DNA of 64,000 nucleotides. Origin: Marsupella aquatica. Lineage: Eukaryota; Marchantiophyta. This document shows, in pieces, positions 30,801 through 42,790 of the stretch; position 1 is the first letter of the stretch; each line of letters begins with the position of its first letter. The notes beneath the pieces are model-generated. The model searched no databases and was not told the origin of the DNA. It was given only the letters and a program-made list of their open reading frames with translations. Made by a program: the position numbers and the translations under genes. The stretch spans positions 23,250,001-23,314,000 of the forward strand of contig OZ316896.1 of NCBI GenBank assembly GCA_973895155.1, read 5' to 3'.

Positions 30801-31520
30801 GAGCTAAGAGCAACCCAGGAGGAGAAGGCTACCTTGAAGAAGGAATTGGAGGAAGCCCACAGGGAGCAGGAGGAGGCCAAAAACGAGCTGGAGGGGGCAC
30901 GTAAGGACCTGGATGAAACCCAAGAGGAGTTGGAGGAAATCACGAGGAAGATGGAGAACCTACAGCGGCGGGCCGACAACCAAACAGAGCGGCTGAAGAA
31001 ACAAGCCGCAGTATTTAAATGCTTAGCTGCAGCGGGTCCATCTCCTGTTGGGACAAACCAGTTACCAGGGGTGGTAATTGCCGAAGGACAAGCCGCGCCA
31101 CCTGCACCAGTGCCGGAGGTAAGTGGGAAGGGGAAGGGACCAGCTGCCGAGCCACCAACGAAGAAGAAGCGGAAACCTTCAGGGTCAAGGAGTAATACGA
31201 CTTCACAGGCCGTGGTGATCAAGGAGGTAGACCCAACACCGACCCCAGACAGGGTCACGGCTAGGGATCCAACTACCCTAGGGGAAGGGGAAGCCGAAGC
31301 CGTGAGAGTGGCTGAAGCCGAAGCCGTGAGAGTGGCTGAGGCCGAAGCCGTGGGTATTGCCGAGGCCGGTGTCGAGGCTGAAGCCGAAGGTGGACCCAGT
31401 CAGGCCGAGGGAGAGTTGACTCGGTCAAGGGCAGGTAATCTGTCAGTAGGCGGGCCAACGGCAGTGGCTGAGGAGGAAGTGTTGGGGGCGTCCATTGAGG
31501 ATCCACCACCGGTGTCGTGA
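27897..31520 (+). pseudogene. U3-embedded ORF of gypsy 1, 3' LTR copy, one premature stop
   Basis: Same protein as at 17023-20646, but GAGATGG is GAAATAG, giving a TAG at 28038-28040 about 48 codons after the ATG at 27897. The remaining frame is open from 28155 (in-frame ATG) to 31520, so a shorter protein of 1121 residues lacking the basic N-terminus is still possible. Both changes are G to A, as expected from decay of methylated cytosines on the other strand. The ATG lies about 100 nt past the pol stop. Confidence 0.85.
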
Positions 31521-32441
31521 CGGTGCAAGGGCGCCGTTCCTTTTAGGGAGGGCGGACGTGGAGGGAGGAGGCGTGAGTGGGCAGGGCGGGCACGGATCTC
31601 CACGTTTAGGATTAGGATCAGAACCAGGAGCGGCCCTGACACTTAGCTTAGTGGGATTGCGGTCCCACTGGTAGGAGCAACACTTGTGCTCCTGCCTTGC
31701 TGTACATAGGTAGATTCGGGCAAGTAGATTACTGTTAAGTAGATTAGGCTTACGATGCAAAGAATGGCGGATCCACTACCAGGATAAGTACCTGGGCAGC
31801 GGGGAGCTCAGGGCCTCTTCTTTAGCAAGTTTTTAGTTTGCACCAGCCGGGCTGGGATCAAGTAGTACGAGAAGCTCTCGGTTAGTCATACAGTGACCCT
31901 TGTGTATATTCATGTTTCCTCATGCCTAAGAGCTGAATAGAGTTGGCCTCACGGCTTAGTTCGCAGAACTTGTGTATGAGATGTACTGTTTGTATGGCAA
32001 GTGCATGGTATGACTCAGTCAGAATGAGTCATTTTGCTATTTGTGTGTCGCATTAACTTGTGTGAAGAGTGCCCACATCAACAGAAGGAAGGAAAGTAAG
32101 CAGGGGAGTGAGAGTTGGATGTGTCGAGCTGAGAGAGGTCTTAGCGGCTTAACCAAGCCTATTGGGGATCATTCCGGCGGCGGAATCCAAACATACCTAA
32201 CAAGACGGAGGGGAAGACAGGGGAAGACAGGGGAAGGCCTATATTAGGCCGGCTACGTATCTCATGACCCGATGAAGGATCTGTCCAGTATATGTGTGTA
32301 AAATGTTAATAGTAGTAGTAGAAGGTTAGCAGCGTCCCATGCCGCTAAGCCGCGGAAACGGCCTCGCCAAGCGTGAAACCCGCGGGAATCGGCTTGAGCT
32401 GGGGGGTTTCTTGGGTTTAGGGAGCCATGGGACGCACCACA
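31521..32441 (+). other. Non-coding right part of the gypsy 1 3' LTR
   Basis: Equivalent to 20647-21557. It should contain the polyadenylation site of the genomic RNA; no AATAAA is visible, so the signal must be a plant-type near-upstream element. Confidence 0.4.
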
Positions 32442-32698
32442 GGGTGTCACTGTAAACATACATGCAGAGGCGGTACATTTGAGGACAGCGGAGGAGGTGG
32501 TGACACCCTCCAACATTTAGGAATTTTGTGTCATTCACTTGACAATAGGTACACTACTTGCGAACCTGTTTTTTTCTTTTGGGGTGGTTTAGGGTTTGTG
32601 ACAATTTAGTACACGTTATGTTAACTCTTTTGGCGGATACAGTCAGGGATATATGGAACACAAATACCACCATTAGGCATCCTTGTTCACTGCTGTCC

Positions 32699-35600
32699 AT
32701 GACTGCAGAGCTCCCAGAGCACCCTGGTCACCACCCTCCCCAGACCCAGCCCAGGGCACAGGCACTGCCTTTGCATCATCCCACAAGGATATCACGCCAT
32801 GATAATAAGCTTTGGCAGCGTGAAAGGTTACAAACCAGACTTTCAGGAGCCAGTAGGATGAGATGTCCTTGTGCAATCTGCCAAGGATCCCGTACCAGGG
32901 GTCTGAATGAGGTTTGGCGGCATATCGCGGTTCATGGAAGAGATCCACGACATCGAGTTTGGAATGATCCTGCAGAGGAAGATTCTTCCGACGAGGAGTG
33001 GAGGTTAGAATTTGATGCTGCCAATGCTGCAAGACGGGCAAGTGAGGTTCTGCCTGGTGCATTTGAAAATGTTGTAGCTGGTCTCTGTGGGTTGTCAGCT
33101 CTCCAACGGGATGGTGCTCAGGCAGCACCACGTGACGAAGGAATTCATGTGGAAGAGATGGTGAGAGACATCTTCCAAGACTTGGATGCATTTCATGATG
33201 GGCTGGACAACGAAGAGGATACGGCTGCAGATGCAAGTGTGCCCCCTGTCGAAGAGCCTCTTGATGAGTTTGAGATAGGGCAGGAAACCCCTGGGCATGA
33301 TGGGATGTTTGGCTCTCCCCTGCAAATACAGGAAGGCAGGAAGTCTTTGTACCCCGGTAGCAAATGTTCTAAACTGGGATTTGTCATCATGTTCCTGAAC
33401 ATTTGCGGCAACCACAATGTCCCCAACGTTTTGGTTTCTGAGTTGTTGGCATTCTTGCGAACAACTGTGCTACCAGATGGTAATATTTTGCCCAAGAACA
33501 TGTACGAGGCAAAAAGATGCATATCTAATCTTGGATTGAACTATGATTCGATCCATGCCTGTCCTGATGGGCATGTTCTTTTCAGAAAGGAGTATAAAGA
33601 ATCGTTGACATGCCCTAAGTGTGGGAAGCACAGGTATCGGAACTCAGGAAAGTCTATGGTTCCTGCCAAGGTACTTCGTCATTTTCCACTCATTCCCAGA
33701 CTTCAGCGGATGTTCAGAAGCCGTGCCATCTCGGAGATGATGACTTGGGCAACTGACAAGAAAAGTGATGATGGGCTACAACAACATGCTGCAGATTCAA
33801 GGCAATGGAAACTCATAGATGAGATGTATCCCGAATTTGCTGCTGAGCCGAGGAATGTCAGACTTGGGCTGTCATTGGATGGGGTAAACCCATTTGGAGA
33901 CAAGAACAACAAATTTTCGTGCTGGCCTGTAACTATTTTGAATTATAACCTTCCTCCTTGGATGACTACAAAGCGATTTTTTGTTCTGATGGTCCTACTG
34001 ATACCAGGGCCAGACAGTGCTGTATCTGCCAACATAGATGTGTTTCTGGCTCCCCTAGTGGAGGAATTGAGAAAGCTTTGGGAGGAAGGAGTTCTCACAT
34101 ATGATGTCCTACAGAGGCTTGGGAGGTTAAACCCATTCATCCTTAGAGCCATTGTCATTCTGACTATAGCTGACTACCCAGCCCATGGGATGATATCAGG
34201 CCAAACAACAAAAGGATATTGTGCTTGTACTATCTGTGGGCGCAATGTCACCAGTGAGTACTCCAGAGCCCTGCAGAAAGTGATATACATGGGCCATCGT
34301 CGTTTTCTGAAGGCAGATCACCCTTACAGAGAAAGACAGGCACTGATTGCACACTTTGGCAATGAGATTGAGCAACGTGGACCCCCGGCACGAGTGACCA
34401 AAGAGGAGATCAGGCAGTGGGGAGCACTGAGGGATGACTATATCAAACGAGGGGGCAGGGAAGATGGAGTGAGTGATCCAATAAAGCGATATGGTGTAAA
34501 AAGACTGAGCATATTGGACTTGGAGCTCAAGTACTGGAGGGTAAGCCTCTTGGAGTTGATGCTAATTGGGATACATGTTTTGGTTCAGAGCATGTGCATT
34601 CATTTCGAAGAGAGAGACTAAACTTGAGGCATTTCCTGACGCTTTTGCATTGCAACGATGCAGGAGTTTGAGCCAAGCAAACATAACATTGATGTTATGC
34701 ACATTGAAAAGAATATTTGTGAGAGTCTACTCAGATTCTTGTGTGGAGAGAAAGACACTGGTTCAGTGAGATTGGATCTTGAACAGAGGGGAATGAAACC
34801 CCATCTTTGGTTGAGGCCACATGCCCACAGAGCTGATGTGCTCTTGAAGTACCAAGCGCCCTATGTTCTGACAGACACAGAGTGGGAACTATTTGTGCAG
34901 AGGTTGAGTTCTTTGAAGGTTCCTTCAAACTATGGCAGTGCTTTCAAGAAGCATATCATGACTAGAAAGCTTGGTAGTATGAAAAGCCATGACTACCATA
35001 TGTTGATGCAACAGGTGTTGCCTTTATGCCTGAGGGGCCTGTTGCAGAAGCCTGTTCGTACTGTGATCATGCGACTCAGTGATGTGTTTCGTCGTATTTG
35101 TGTGAAGGTTTGGGATGAAACACACTTCCCACAACTGACAGAAGATGTCGCTCAGGTGCTGTGTGACCTGGAGATTTATTTTCCTCCCGCATTTTTTGAT
35201 GTCATGACCCACCTACTTGTCCATGTTGTGGAAGAGCTACACCAATTTGGGCCTGTGAGTGCTCGTTGGTTGTACCCTTTGGAACGGTACATGAAGCTAC
35301 TCAAAGGTCACGTGAGAACATATTACAAACCTGAAGCAAGCATGGCTAAAGGTTACATCAAGGATGAGACTTTGGGATTTCTGACCAAATACATAGCACA
35401 ATATGAGCATGTGAAGACCAGGGTGTGGAATTCTGATGAGGAGGAAGGGGTGATAGGTGAAGTACTGGAAGGGGCTGCAACCACAAAGAACCTGACCATA
35501 TCTATGAGAGACTTGGCACATGACTTTGTATTGCACAACACTGTGGTGATGGAACCCTGGATACAGTGAGTGCATACATGTGCTATAATCCAGTTCATGA

Positions 35601-36448
35601 GCTTAAATGTTGTGTTCGTGTGGTTTTCTCCTTCAGCCTGTTCATGTTTACCCAAGCTAATGCTGTGTGGTTGTTCGTTCAGGGAGTATGAGTCATTGAA
35701 GGCGGCCCATCCCACTGCAGGAACAACTTTTCCAGGTTTCATGGAGTGGATCAGAGTGGCAATTAGAGAGCATCACGAGACCCACCCAGACATGGATGCA
35801 GATGTTTACCTACTGTCTAATGCGCCTAGCCTGAAAGTGAAAACTTACAAACGGATGAGAGCATATGGGAATCACTTCCGAGTGAAGGATGGTGACAGTG
35901 CCTACAGGGTGACGAATGACTGCGGGCTCATCACTGTATTTGAGCAACAGAGCCACAATCACGACAGGGCTTGGATGGAGATGGGATATGTGGGAGAATT
36001 AGTTGACATATGGGCTCTGGACTATGGGGCGGTGTCCAGTCCTGTGATTCTTATGAAAGGTTCATGGGTGCGGCAGGATTGGCTTGGTAACAGGGCTACC
36101 ATGAAGAGAGACAACGATGGTTTCTTGCTGGCCAATTTCAGAGGGAAATTGCCCGAATGGTCTGAGCCATTTGTGTTTCCTAGTCAGGTGGAGCAAGCTT
36201 TCTTCCTGGATGTGGAAGACTCCCCAGGTTGGCGTGTAGTGTGTCATAAACAGGCCAGGCAACGTCGGATGGAAGGATCAAACCTTGAGTTTCATTTACA
36301 CTCTCATAGTGCCTTTGATCGTCGGCGTTCAGACCAAGTGCCTGTAGTTCATGATAGCGGGGACTTCATTCCTGTGACAAGGGTAGATGCATTTGCTGAA
36401 GGAGGCGAATTCATAGATGCAGATGCCAACAGTGTGCCTGTGCCATGA
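32699..36448 (+). CDS. CACTA TNP2-type transposase, 3 exons (1169 aa)
   Basis: Catalyses cut-and-paste transposition at CACTA ends. Exons 32699-34540, 34664-35565 and 35683-36448, with introns of 123 and 117 bp (AGG|GTAAGC...GCAG|GAG and ATACA|GTGAGT...TTCAG|GGAG). The total is 3510 nt, a multiple of three, with phases that match. The ATG at 32699 is the conservative start; 32618 is an alternative. Domains: a Cys motif RCPCAIC near 55 (transposase-associated domain); a zinc-ribbon-like CPDGH...CPKCGKHR near 287-310; Transposase_21/tnp2 about 390-515 (LSLDGVNPFGDK, ADYPAHGMISGQ, CACTICG); DVMHIEKNI at the exon 2 start; DUF4218 about 718-850 (LPLCLRGLL, VHVVEEL, RWLYPLERYMKLLK); DUF4216 about 985-1045 (GNHFRVKDGD, VGELVDIWALDYG). 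It appears intact. Confidence 0.88.
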
Positions 36449-36520
36449 GTAATGTGAATTGTTTGCATGGACATTAGTGAGGGGAAGGATGTGTAATAAA
36501 GTAATTCTGAAGCAACACAA

Positions 36521-39500
36521 ATGTATGGATGGATGCCTGGTGATTGTGGTTGCATTGTGTTATACGGGGTGACCATAGATGACATGTTTTTGTGGTCCAG
36601 TAGGATGGAACAGAGTGACACAGAGATGTGTGAGTATGAAAGGAAAGCTATGGAACAACGAGCATACGTGAAAGCCAAAATCGCAGAACTGGATCTGGAA
36701 AAGGATGTGGCTGAATTGTAAGGGAACGATTCTCAACTACACCCCTCCGCTGAGTTTGTGTGACATGAATAGTTCAATGTGGCACTGAAATTGTGACTGT
36801 ATTCTCATATTGGAATATCGCAGAGCCACAGCATTTTCAAAGAAACAAAAGGAGTACGCAAGAAGGGTGACCAGCACTATCTCTGGGCCTGTGCGTCGGA
36901 GTGACAGGTTGAGCAAGAAGGTCGTACCTACAATGGCAGAATGTGGAGATGACATTGATGCTGCACAGGTGGGTGCAAACACTAGACAAGAAGATGCAGA
37001 TGATGAGTATTTTCCAGAGGAAATGGATGAGGATGGGGGTTATGAAGATGAATACATTGCAGAGCAGCCCCAAAAGAAACATGTAAGTAGTTTTCCCAAC
37101 AAGGTTTTGAGTTAAAAACTCTTGTTTAGAGGTTTCATATGTTCAGTACTACACATATGTACCTTGCTTAGTTCCTGACATTGTAGTTGGTGATGTGATG
37201 CAGCGTCCTGCCAGTTCTGTTTTGCCTTCGAAGCCTGTGCATGCACCATACCAGCAGGGGGGGCTGACCTCTGATCAAGGTTGGCAAGGTGGTAGTAGTG
37301 GTAGATCCCAGGCTGGTGCCCAATACTATGGCAGGGGGCAAGCTCTAGGTTATGCCCGTGGTAGAGGCAGAGCAGGTCCAAACCCACAATCTCGTGGGTA
37401 TGGACGTCCACCTCAACCATGGGGATGTGAGTATATATCTATATGTCAGTTCTTTGTGAAGGCATGGCACTCCTGAATTTCAGGCTGCATATCAATTTTT
37501 GACATTGTTTGGGATGTATTGGATTCAGACTCAGACAACATGAAATTCTGTCCACCTGCCATTGCATGCAGATTCTGCCCAACCTGATTGGGCAAATGCT
37601 AGTAATGATCAGTTCCAATGTCCACAAGGACAGACATGGGTTGAACCAGGTTGGGAGGATGGTGGTGGGTCGTGGAATGAACAAGGTTGGGAAGGTGGTG
37701 AAGGTAATTGGCAGGGATATCAAAATTCAGTACCTACAAACGCTGGAAGAGGAGCAGGTAATGTCTGATCTTGTCAGCAATGGAAGAACTCATTATATGT
37801 GGAGTCCATTCACGTGGGGGGGACTTTGCACATGTATAATGATAGAAAATGTATGTGTGCAGGTTGGACAGTCGAACCATCGACTCAAGTATTCACTAAT
37901 GCCCCTATGCAGATGCAGCACGGAAGGGGGACAGGTATTCGGTGAATGTTCAGTTGTTTTCCTACAGTTTGTACTTAGTTTTCAGTACATATGTTTGCAC
38001 ACACATACCTAGAAAGTGACATCATCCGGCCCCTGTACTAGGCTGGACAGGTGGTCCAGGGTCGCAACAATTTCAGAGTGCAGTCCCTGCACAGGCATCT
38101 ACAGGCAGAGCTACAGGTATGTATGTTTGAAGAATTTTTCTTGAAGTGAAGCATTGAATGTTGCCGTCATCCATTCTGCTATATGTAGTTCTCAAGCATG
38201 AATGGCATTGTATTTTCCCAGGTGGCTTCAGAACCCCAGGTAGGGTGAATGAAGGGGTGGCCAATACAACGCCCAGTACTACCGAGAGCAGTGCACGAGG
38301 GGAGGTGACAAAGAAAGGGAACGTAAAGTTGAATGAGAGACAATGGGTGGATGCTGAGTGTCCTCGCAAGAACCGATGGCATGCTGATTTGAAAGCTGAA
38401 GTATTGCGTTGGTTAGATGTGAGTGTTATTAATTTTAAAAAACAACATCCAAAAGATTGGAAGACTGTATGTGAAAATGTTGCTGCCAAATGGAATTATG
38501 TGGGCAGTGATGATGGCGTGGACATAGGTTGCCTAGAGAGTACAGCAGGTAAAATTATCAAGCAAGAGAGGTGGAGAATGCATAAGGCTTGGAAGGAAGG
38601 TGGGGAGAAGCCAGATATGCCTCCACCAGCCAGTTGTGATGATAAAGTGTGGGCAAGGTTAGTAGCTTATTTTGTAACAGATGCTTCAAAAAAGAAGAGT
38701 TCACAGATGACCGAGGCCAGGTTGAGTGTTCAGAACCCTAATCTGACAGGAAGGACCGGCACTGCACCGACAGCTAAACGTTTGGTAAGAATGAATGGCC
38801 TAGCTATGTAATTTATGCTACACTATGTACTGTTTTTTAGTGTAAACCCATACATGTAAACTTTGTTTTTTAGTGTACGTTCCTTGAATATTGATCGATA
38901 ACTTGTGTTTGCCATGCATGTGCAGAAAGCCCAATTGGGGCAAAGCCCTTCAAAAGAAGAGTTGAGGGCTGAAATTGTGAACACCCGGGCTCAAGAGGGT
39001 GCATCTGAATCCTCCAAGCATGTAAGTTAAATGAGTTCTGATTGGTAATTGAATGACCTGCGTTGAATTTCAGGTGTACACTGTATATAACATTGATTGT
39101 GCATATATTGCCCAACATTTCATATGGAGTGATTGAACCTATACCCCTGTGTCATGTAGGGAGGTGGATCTTCACTTACAGAGATAAGTGGTCGTTTGAA
39201 GGCTGTCGAAACATGTCTTCCAGAGATCAATGAACGTTTGAATTCATTGACTGACTTGTTCCATGTGAACTTCAAGACATTAATGGAAGCTGTTGTGTCG
39301 GTGAGAGATAAAATTGATTCCAATTCTGCAGGAGTTCCACCATCACCACTTGAGGTGGCAAAGTCGATGCACTCTTCTGGCATGCCAACGACATGTAGGC
39401 TTGAAGGTAAGGCCTTTACAACTGTGTGGGATATGATTATTAAATGTATAGTTTCAATTGACATTGTTTGTTGAATGTGTTATTTTCAGTAACATATATT

Positions 39501-40316
39501 GTGGTTGTTGTGTCCATAGAGAATAAGACAGGTGCTACAGAGAAGAAGTATGAGAACCTGGAAAATACTCGCTGTAATTTAGAGGCAACAAAGTTGCAGT
39601 CTGTACAAGCAACTTGTTTGACAGAGGGCAGTCAACCATGTTTGGATGAGGATGACATTGGCAAGGGAGTGGATGATATCAATGTTGGGGCAAATGAGGA
39701 TATCAGCAAGCATGACAATGATACCATTGAGCCAGATTCATGCTATGTAGATCTTGACTCCATTGCAGAGATAAATGATTTGCAGAATGTATCATTCTCA
39801 ATGACAGGTGTGCCTCTTGTTGAGATAAATCCAACCAAAGAGTTAGTTGGTATGACACTCCCAGGTGATGAACCTGCTACTGTGACAGTCCTAATAGAGG
39901 AACCTACTGAGCCTAGCTTCACTACTGTGAAGAGAGGAAGCATGCGCACACGAAGCAAGTCTGCTGGTGGGAGCAGAGCCACGTCAAAGGTTTCATACAA
40001 AACTCCAAGAACAGTGCTGGCAGAAAGATCTAAGGTGGAAGTGGGGAAAGCACCTAATGCTGAGGGACAAAGTGGCTTGTTAGTTGTTGATGAGAGTGGA
40101 ACACGAGTAGGATTTGCCAGAGTGCAGGTTGGTTCCACAACGTTCCATGGCAAGAGGATTCCCCCAGGTTATTCAGTAGTGTTAGTCACATTACTAGTGA
40201 AACCTAAAGCTGTCCTTCCCATTCCAAACACAAATGATGATCCTCCTCAAAAGACACTTGGAGATGCTGCAGGTTCTTTGGTATTATGGCCAAGCAAGTT
40301 CATAGAGGATCCATAA
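36521..40316 (+). CDS. CACTA TNPA-like DNA-binding protein, 10 exons (904 aa)
   Basis: In En/Spm, TNPA binds the subterminal repeats and assists transposition. Exons: 36521-36717, 36824-37082, 37204-37426, 37572-37757, 37863-37934, 38042-38116, 38222-38784, 38926-39021, 39160-39406, 39520-40316. All introns are GT-AG; the sum is 2715 nt and every phase agrees, which strongly supports the model. The N-terminus is helical and charged with a basic GPVRRSDRLSKK; the ATG at 36521 could be replaced by a later one (MEQSDTEMC). Exons 3-6 encode a Gly/Gln/Trp-rich low-complexity region (GRGQALGYARGRGRA). Exon 7 holds a Transposase_24-like part (NRWHADLKAEVLRWLD, AGKIIKQERWRMHKAW). Exons 8-9 are helical. 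The last exon ends with the domain common in plant TNPA proteins (GFARVQVGSTTFHGKRIP, LPIPNTND, VLWPSKFI). Confidence 0.8.
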
Positions 40317-41171
40317 CAATGTCATGCCATTATTTGTTTGTAGTGTGAGTCATGTTATGTAGATTTTAGATGTCAAGAAGCAGTACAAGAATCATGTCCT
40401 CTTGGAGATTCATAGTATCATGCATGTGCTTTCAGTTATCTCATCCTACAGTCATCAATTATGAGTTCCTGTTTTGTCTAAATTACATTGATCACATTGT
40501 AAACTATTCCATTGGAATTCAAATGATCTTCATTTTTTAGCAAGATTGTGATTGTGTTTAATTCTTATGAATGTTTTATGTAGGATCTGCTTATATGATG
40601 CTTTGTTTCATGTGGATGTCATTCATGCTATGTTCATTTCTTGTATTCAATGTGTTATATTTCTAAAGTTAGAACATCAGGTTTCTATGTATTGTAATGT
40701 CGAGTGCTCTCTCTCCTTATGAACTGTCCCTCTATGTTCATTAGTCATGGTTATAACTTGCATGTGAACCTTATTAGTTATAAACATGAGTATATAGAGT
40801 CCCAAATGGTTCTGTTGTGTGACGCGGGCCAGGGTCTCCATTGGTCTCTCCTGTGACACTAAATAGTCACACGCTAGTCGTTGTTGAATGCGGGTAAGTC
40901 ATGTATGTGACTTACGATGTGACTCGCTGAAGTCATATTGCAGTCACGTCGAAACAAGGCTAGACTCCACAATAAAGTCACAGATCAGTCACAAATGGGT
41001 ATCAAGCAAGTTGCAAAGCCCAGTATCAATAGTGACTTCCATTTTTTGGTCTCAACTTTTGCAACTCCAAGGGTCACAGCGTGGGTCAAGTCACGTTGAG
41101 TCACAATGAAGTCACATGAGCCAAAATGAGTCATATATTGCGGTCTCAGTTCACCTCGGATTCTTCTAGTG
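40317..41171 (+). repeat. CACTA right subterminal region and terminus
   Basis: 40317-40800 is AT-rich and holds no gene. From 40819 to 41125 there are about fourteen copies of GTCAC or GTGAC in both orientations (for example AGTCACAGATCAGTCAC at 40978 and CAAGTCACGTTGAGTCAC at 41088), the sort of clustered short motif that TNPA-type proteins bind. The end is CTAGTG at 41171. Confidence 0.75.
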
Positions 41172-41330
41172 ATGTCTTGCCCCAGTATGAATTTTGCTCT
41201 AGAATACCCTGTGTCTTGCTGGGTTTGTTTTATGGAATACCCCTGTCCCTTGCTGGTGTTCATTATGGGGCTACCCGGTGTCTGTGTCTCCTCTCCAGTT
41301 TCATCACTGGATTATATTTAAGTGTCTTCT
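41172..41330 (+). repeat. Dispersed copy of the 180-bp repeat
   Basis: ATGTCTTGCCCCAGTATGAA through TCTCCTCTCCAGTTTCATCAC matches the units at 16519-16680 with few differences. It starts exactly at the CACTA terminus, so the CACTA element inserted inside a repeat unit. Confidence 0.8.
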
Positions 41331-42790
41331 TTGGAAAGGAATCAGGGACGGGTTTGTCTATGCACAAGGACCTTTGACGAGGATGATGGTCTGGCAAGCG
41401 TTTCCACACCTTAACCCAGATGGTAGCAAGTTGGCTGTGACAACAACAAACGCGGTGGGGATATACTATGCCATCAGTGGGACAGAATTTGTTTACCATA
41501 AACAATCCAATCTGTGACCATCACAAACGATAGAGTGCATTGTTGCAGGCTTTGGGCCTTTCGATGCACCACAGCACGGCTTCCCCAGAAAAAGGACCAT
41601 GGTGCTCAATTTGAAGCCCTCATATTGTGTTCTAGTTGAAGACCATTTTGAATACAAGACATAGCAATATAGAAGACCACCATGGTTTTCTATACAAAGA
41701 TTACACGCACACACTAACACAACACCGTGGAGTTATCTTTTAACTAATGTTGTTAATAAAAAAGAAAACCAGGCGAAGGGTTCCCGCCTGCGCAAGTTGC
41801 ACTCTTAGTTAAATGTTATAGTTAAAAACTTTAACCAGCAATAGTTAGTGAGTATGGCTTTTTGAGTACTTAACTAAAAAGTTAAGTGCCATGAGTGGTT
41901 GTAACTTAACTTTTTTAACAATGTTTCACTTGGCCATCCCGTCACTTCCGGTAACTTCTTGTTGAAGTGTCGCATTGTCGCTGTCCCGTCACTTCTTGTT
42001 GTAGTTACTCTCCCACCGAGTAGAGATGAAATGCACGGTTTCAGCGAAATGCTCGATCAAGCTAGCATAGTCACTGAAGTGCTCCACAACCTATTTCCAT
42101 GTATTTGCAATCAAGAAATTGGTCTACATTGAGGACCTTTGATGTCTTCACTCATGAATGCTGGCTATAGTGAGCCTCCCGCCTATAGTTGAGTTTGTCC
42201 TCCACTGATGTGGAATTAACATCATTTTCCCGATGCACATATGGTATTCTATGATGACGTATCTGCAGATACGTCATTCCAAACGCCTAAACTTACGAAC
42301 GTCGTCCTATACATCATTCTAATTTACGTCTTTCAGAAACAGGTAAGTTACCACGTCTAGGAAGACGTAATGTGAGCTACAACGTATGATACGAGGTAAC
42401 TTACCGTGTCTTAAAGGACGTAAAGTTAATGTCACACAAATCAACATTATCTGATCCCGTCGAAACTCCGGACGACATCCGACAATAGTCCGGAGCTTAA
42501 CAACGTATAGTCCGACGTTAATGGAAGGAACGTCATCTTGGATTAGGTTAAACCTGGTCCCAAAATGCAAAAATGTAGTTGTGTTCTTGTCGAAGTGTCA
42601 CATTGTCGCCGTCCCGTCACTTCTTGTTGCAGTGTCAAAGTCGGTCGTAGCTTCATTGTGTGTTGTGTCGGGATCGCCACTGTGAGTGCAACAGTGTTTT
42701 GCCTGGATTGCCACTGTGAGAGTCATTGTAGCAGCACTGAATTGTAAGCTTGCGTGTTCCTAAAGATTCAGTAAGCTTTAATTGTCTCCA
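41331..42790. other. Non-coding DNA rich in palindromes and ACGTC motifs
   Basis: No gene is supported. 41740-41945 has inverted TTAACT/AGTTAA motifs typical of a small inverted-repeat element. A 42-bp direct repeat with 3 mismatches (GAAGTGTCRCATTGTCG start) occurs at 41964-42005 and 42592-42633. Between the copies, 42240-42530 carries many ACGTC/GACGT words, a 24-bp perfect palindrome (42254-42277) and two 11-bp odd palindromes (GGTAAGTTACC at 42341, GGTAACTTACC near 42394). Confidence 0.5.

Larger units (their letters stand above)
16908..32441 (+). mobile_element. Gypsy LTR retrotransposon 1 (15,534 bp)
   Basis: Complete: 5' LTR 16908-21557, internal region 21558-27781, 3' LTR 27782-32441. 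The LTRs begin TGTGATGC and end GCACCACA (7 of 8 terminal bases inverted-complementary). The pair shares private differences from element 2 (for example EVSGKG against ELSGKG in the LTR ORF), so they belong together. The 5-bp flanks are GGAGG and GGGTG, which do not form a clear target duplication. The integrase region has KWVEA and no chromodomain, suggesting the Tat/Athila side of plant gypsy elements (inference). Gag-protease and pol frames are open, but the 3' LTR copy of the U3 ORF has a stop. The LTRs differ at visibly more sites than those of element 2, so this copy is older. Confidence 0.95.
27782..32441 (+). repeat. 3' LTR of gypsy 1 (4660 bp)
   Basis: Same ends as the 5' LTR. It carries two copies of the GAAGACAGGG unit (about 32213-32234) and a scatter of substitutions, including the pair that breaks the U3 ORF. 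Confidence 0.95.
32442..41171 (+). mobile_element. CACTA (En/Spm-type) transposon, left end unresolved
   Basis: It holds the two genes typical of CACTA elements in the typical order: TNP2-type transposase, then a TNPA-like gene. The right terminus ends CTAGTG at 41171, which reads CACTAGAAGAATCC on the minus strand, followed by ATG as a possible 3-bp target duplication inside a 180-bp repeat unit. The region before it is dense in GTCAC/GTGAC motifs. No matching CACTAG start exists at the left. Sequence abutting gypsy 1 (32442-32508) has GGGTGTCAC and GTGACACCC in inverted orientation, so gypsy 1 may sit in the left subterminal region with loss of the tip. Both genes read cleanly after splicing. 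Confidence 0.8.
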
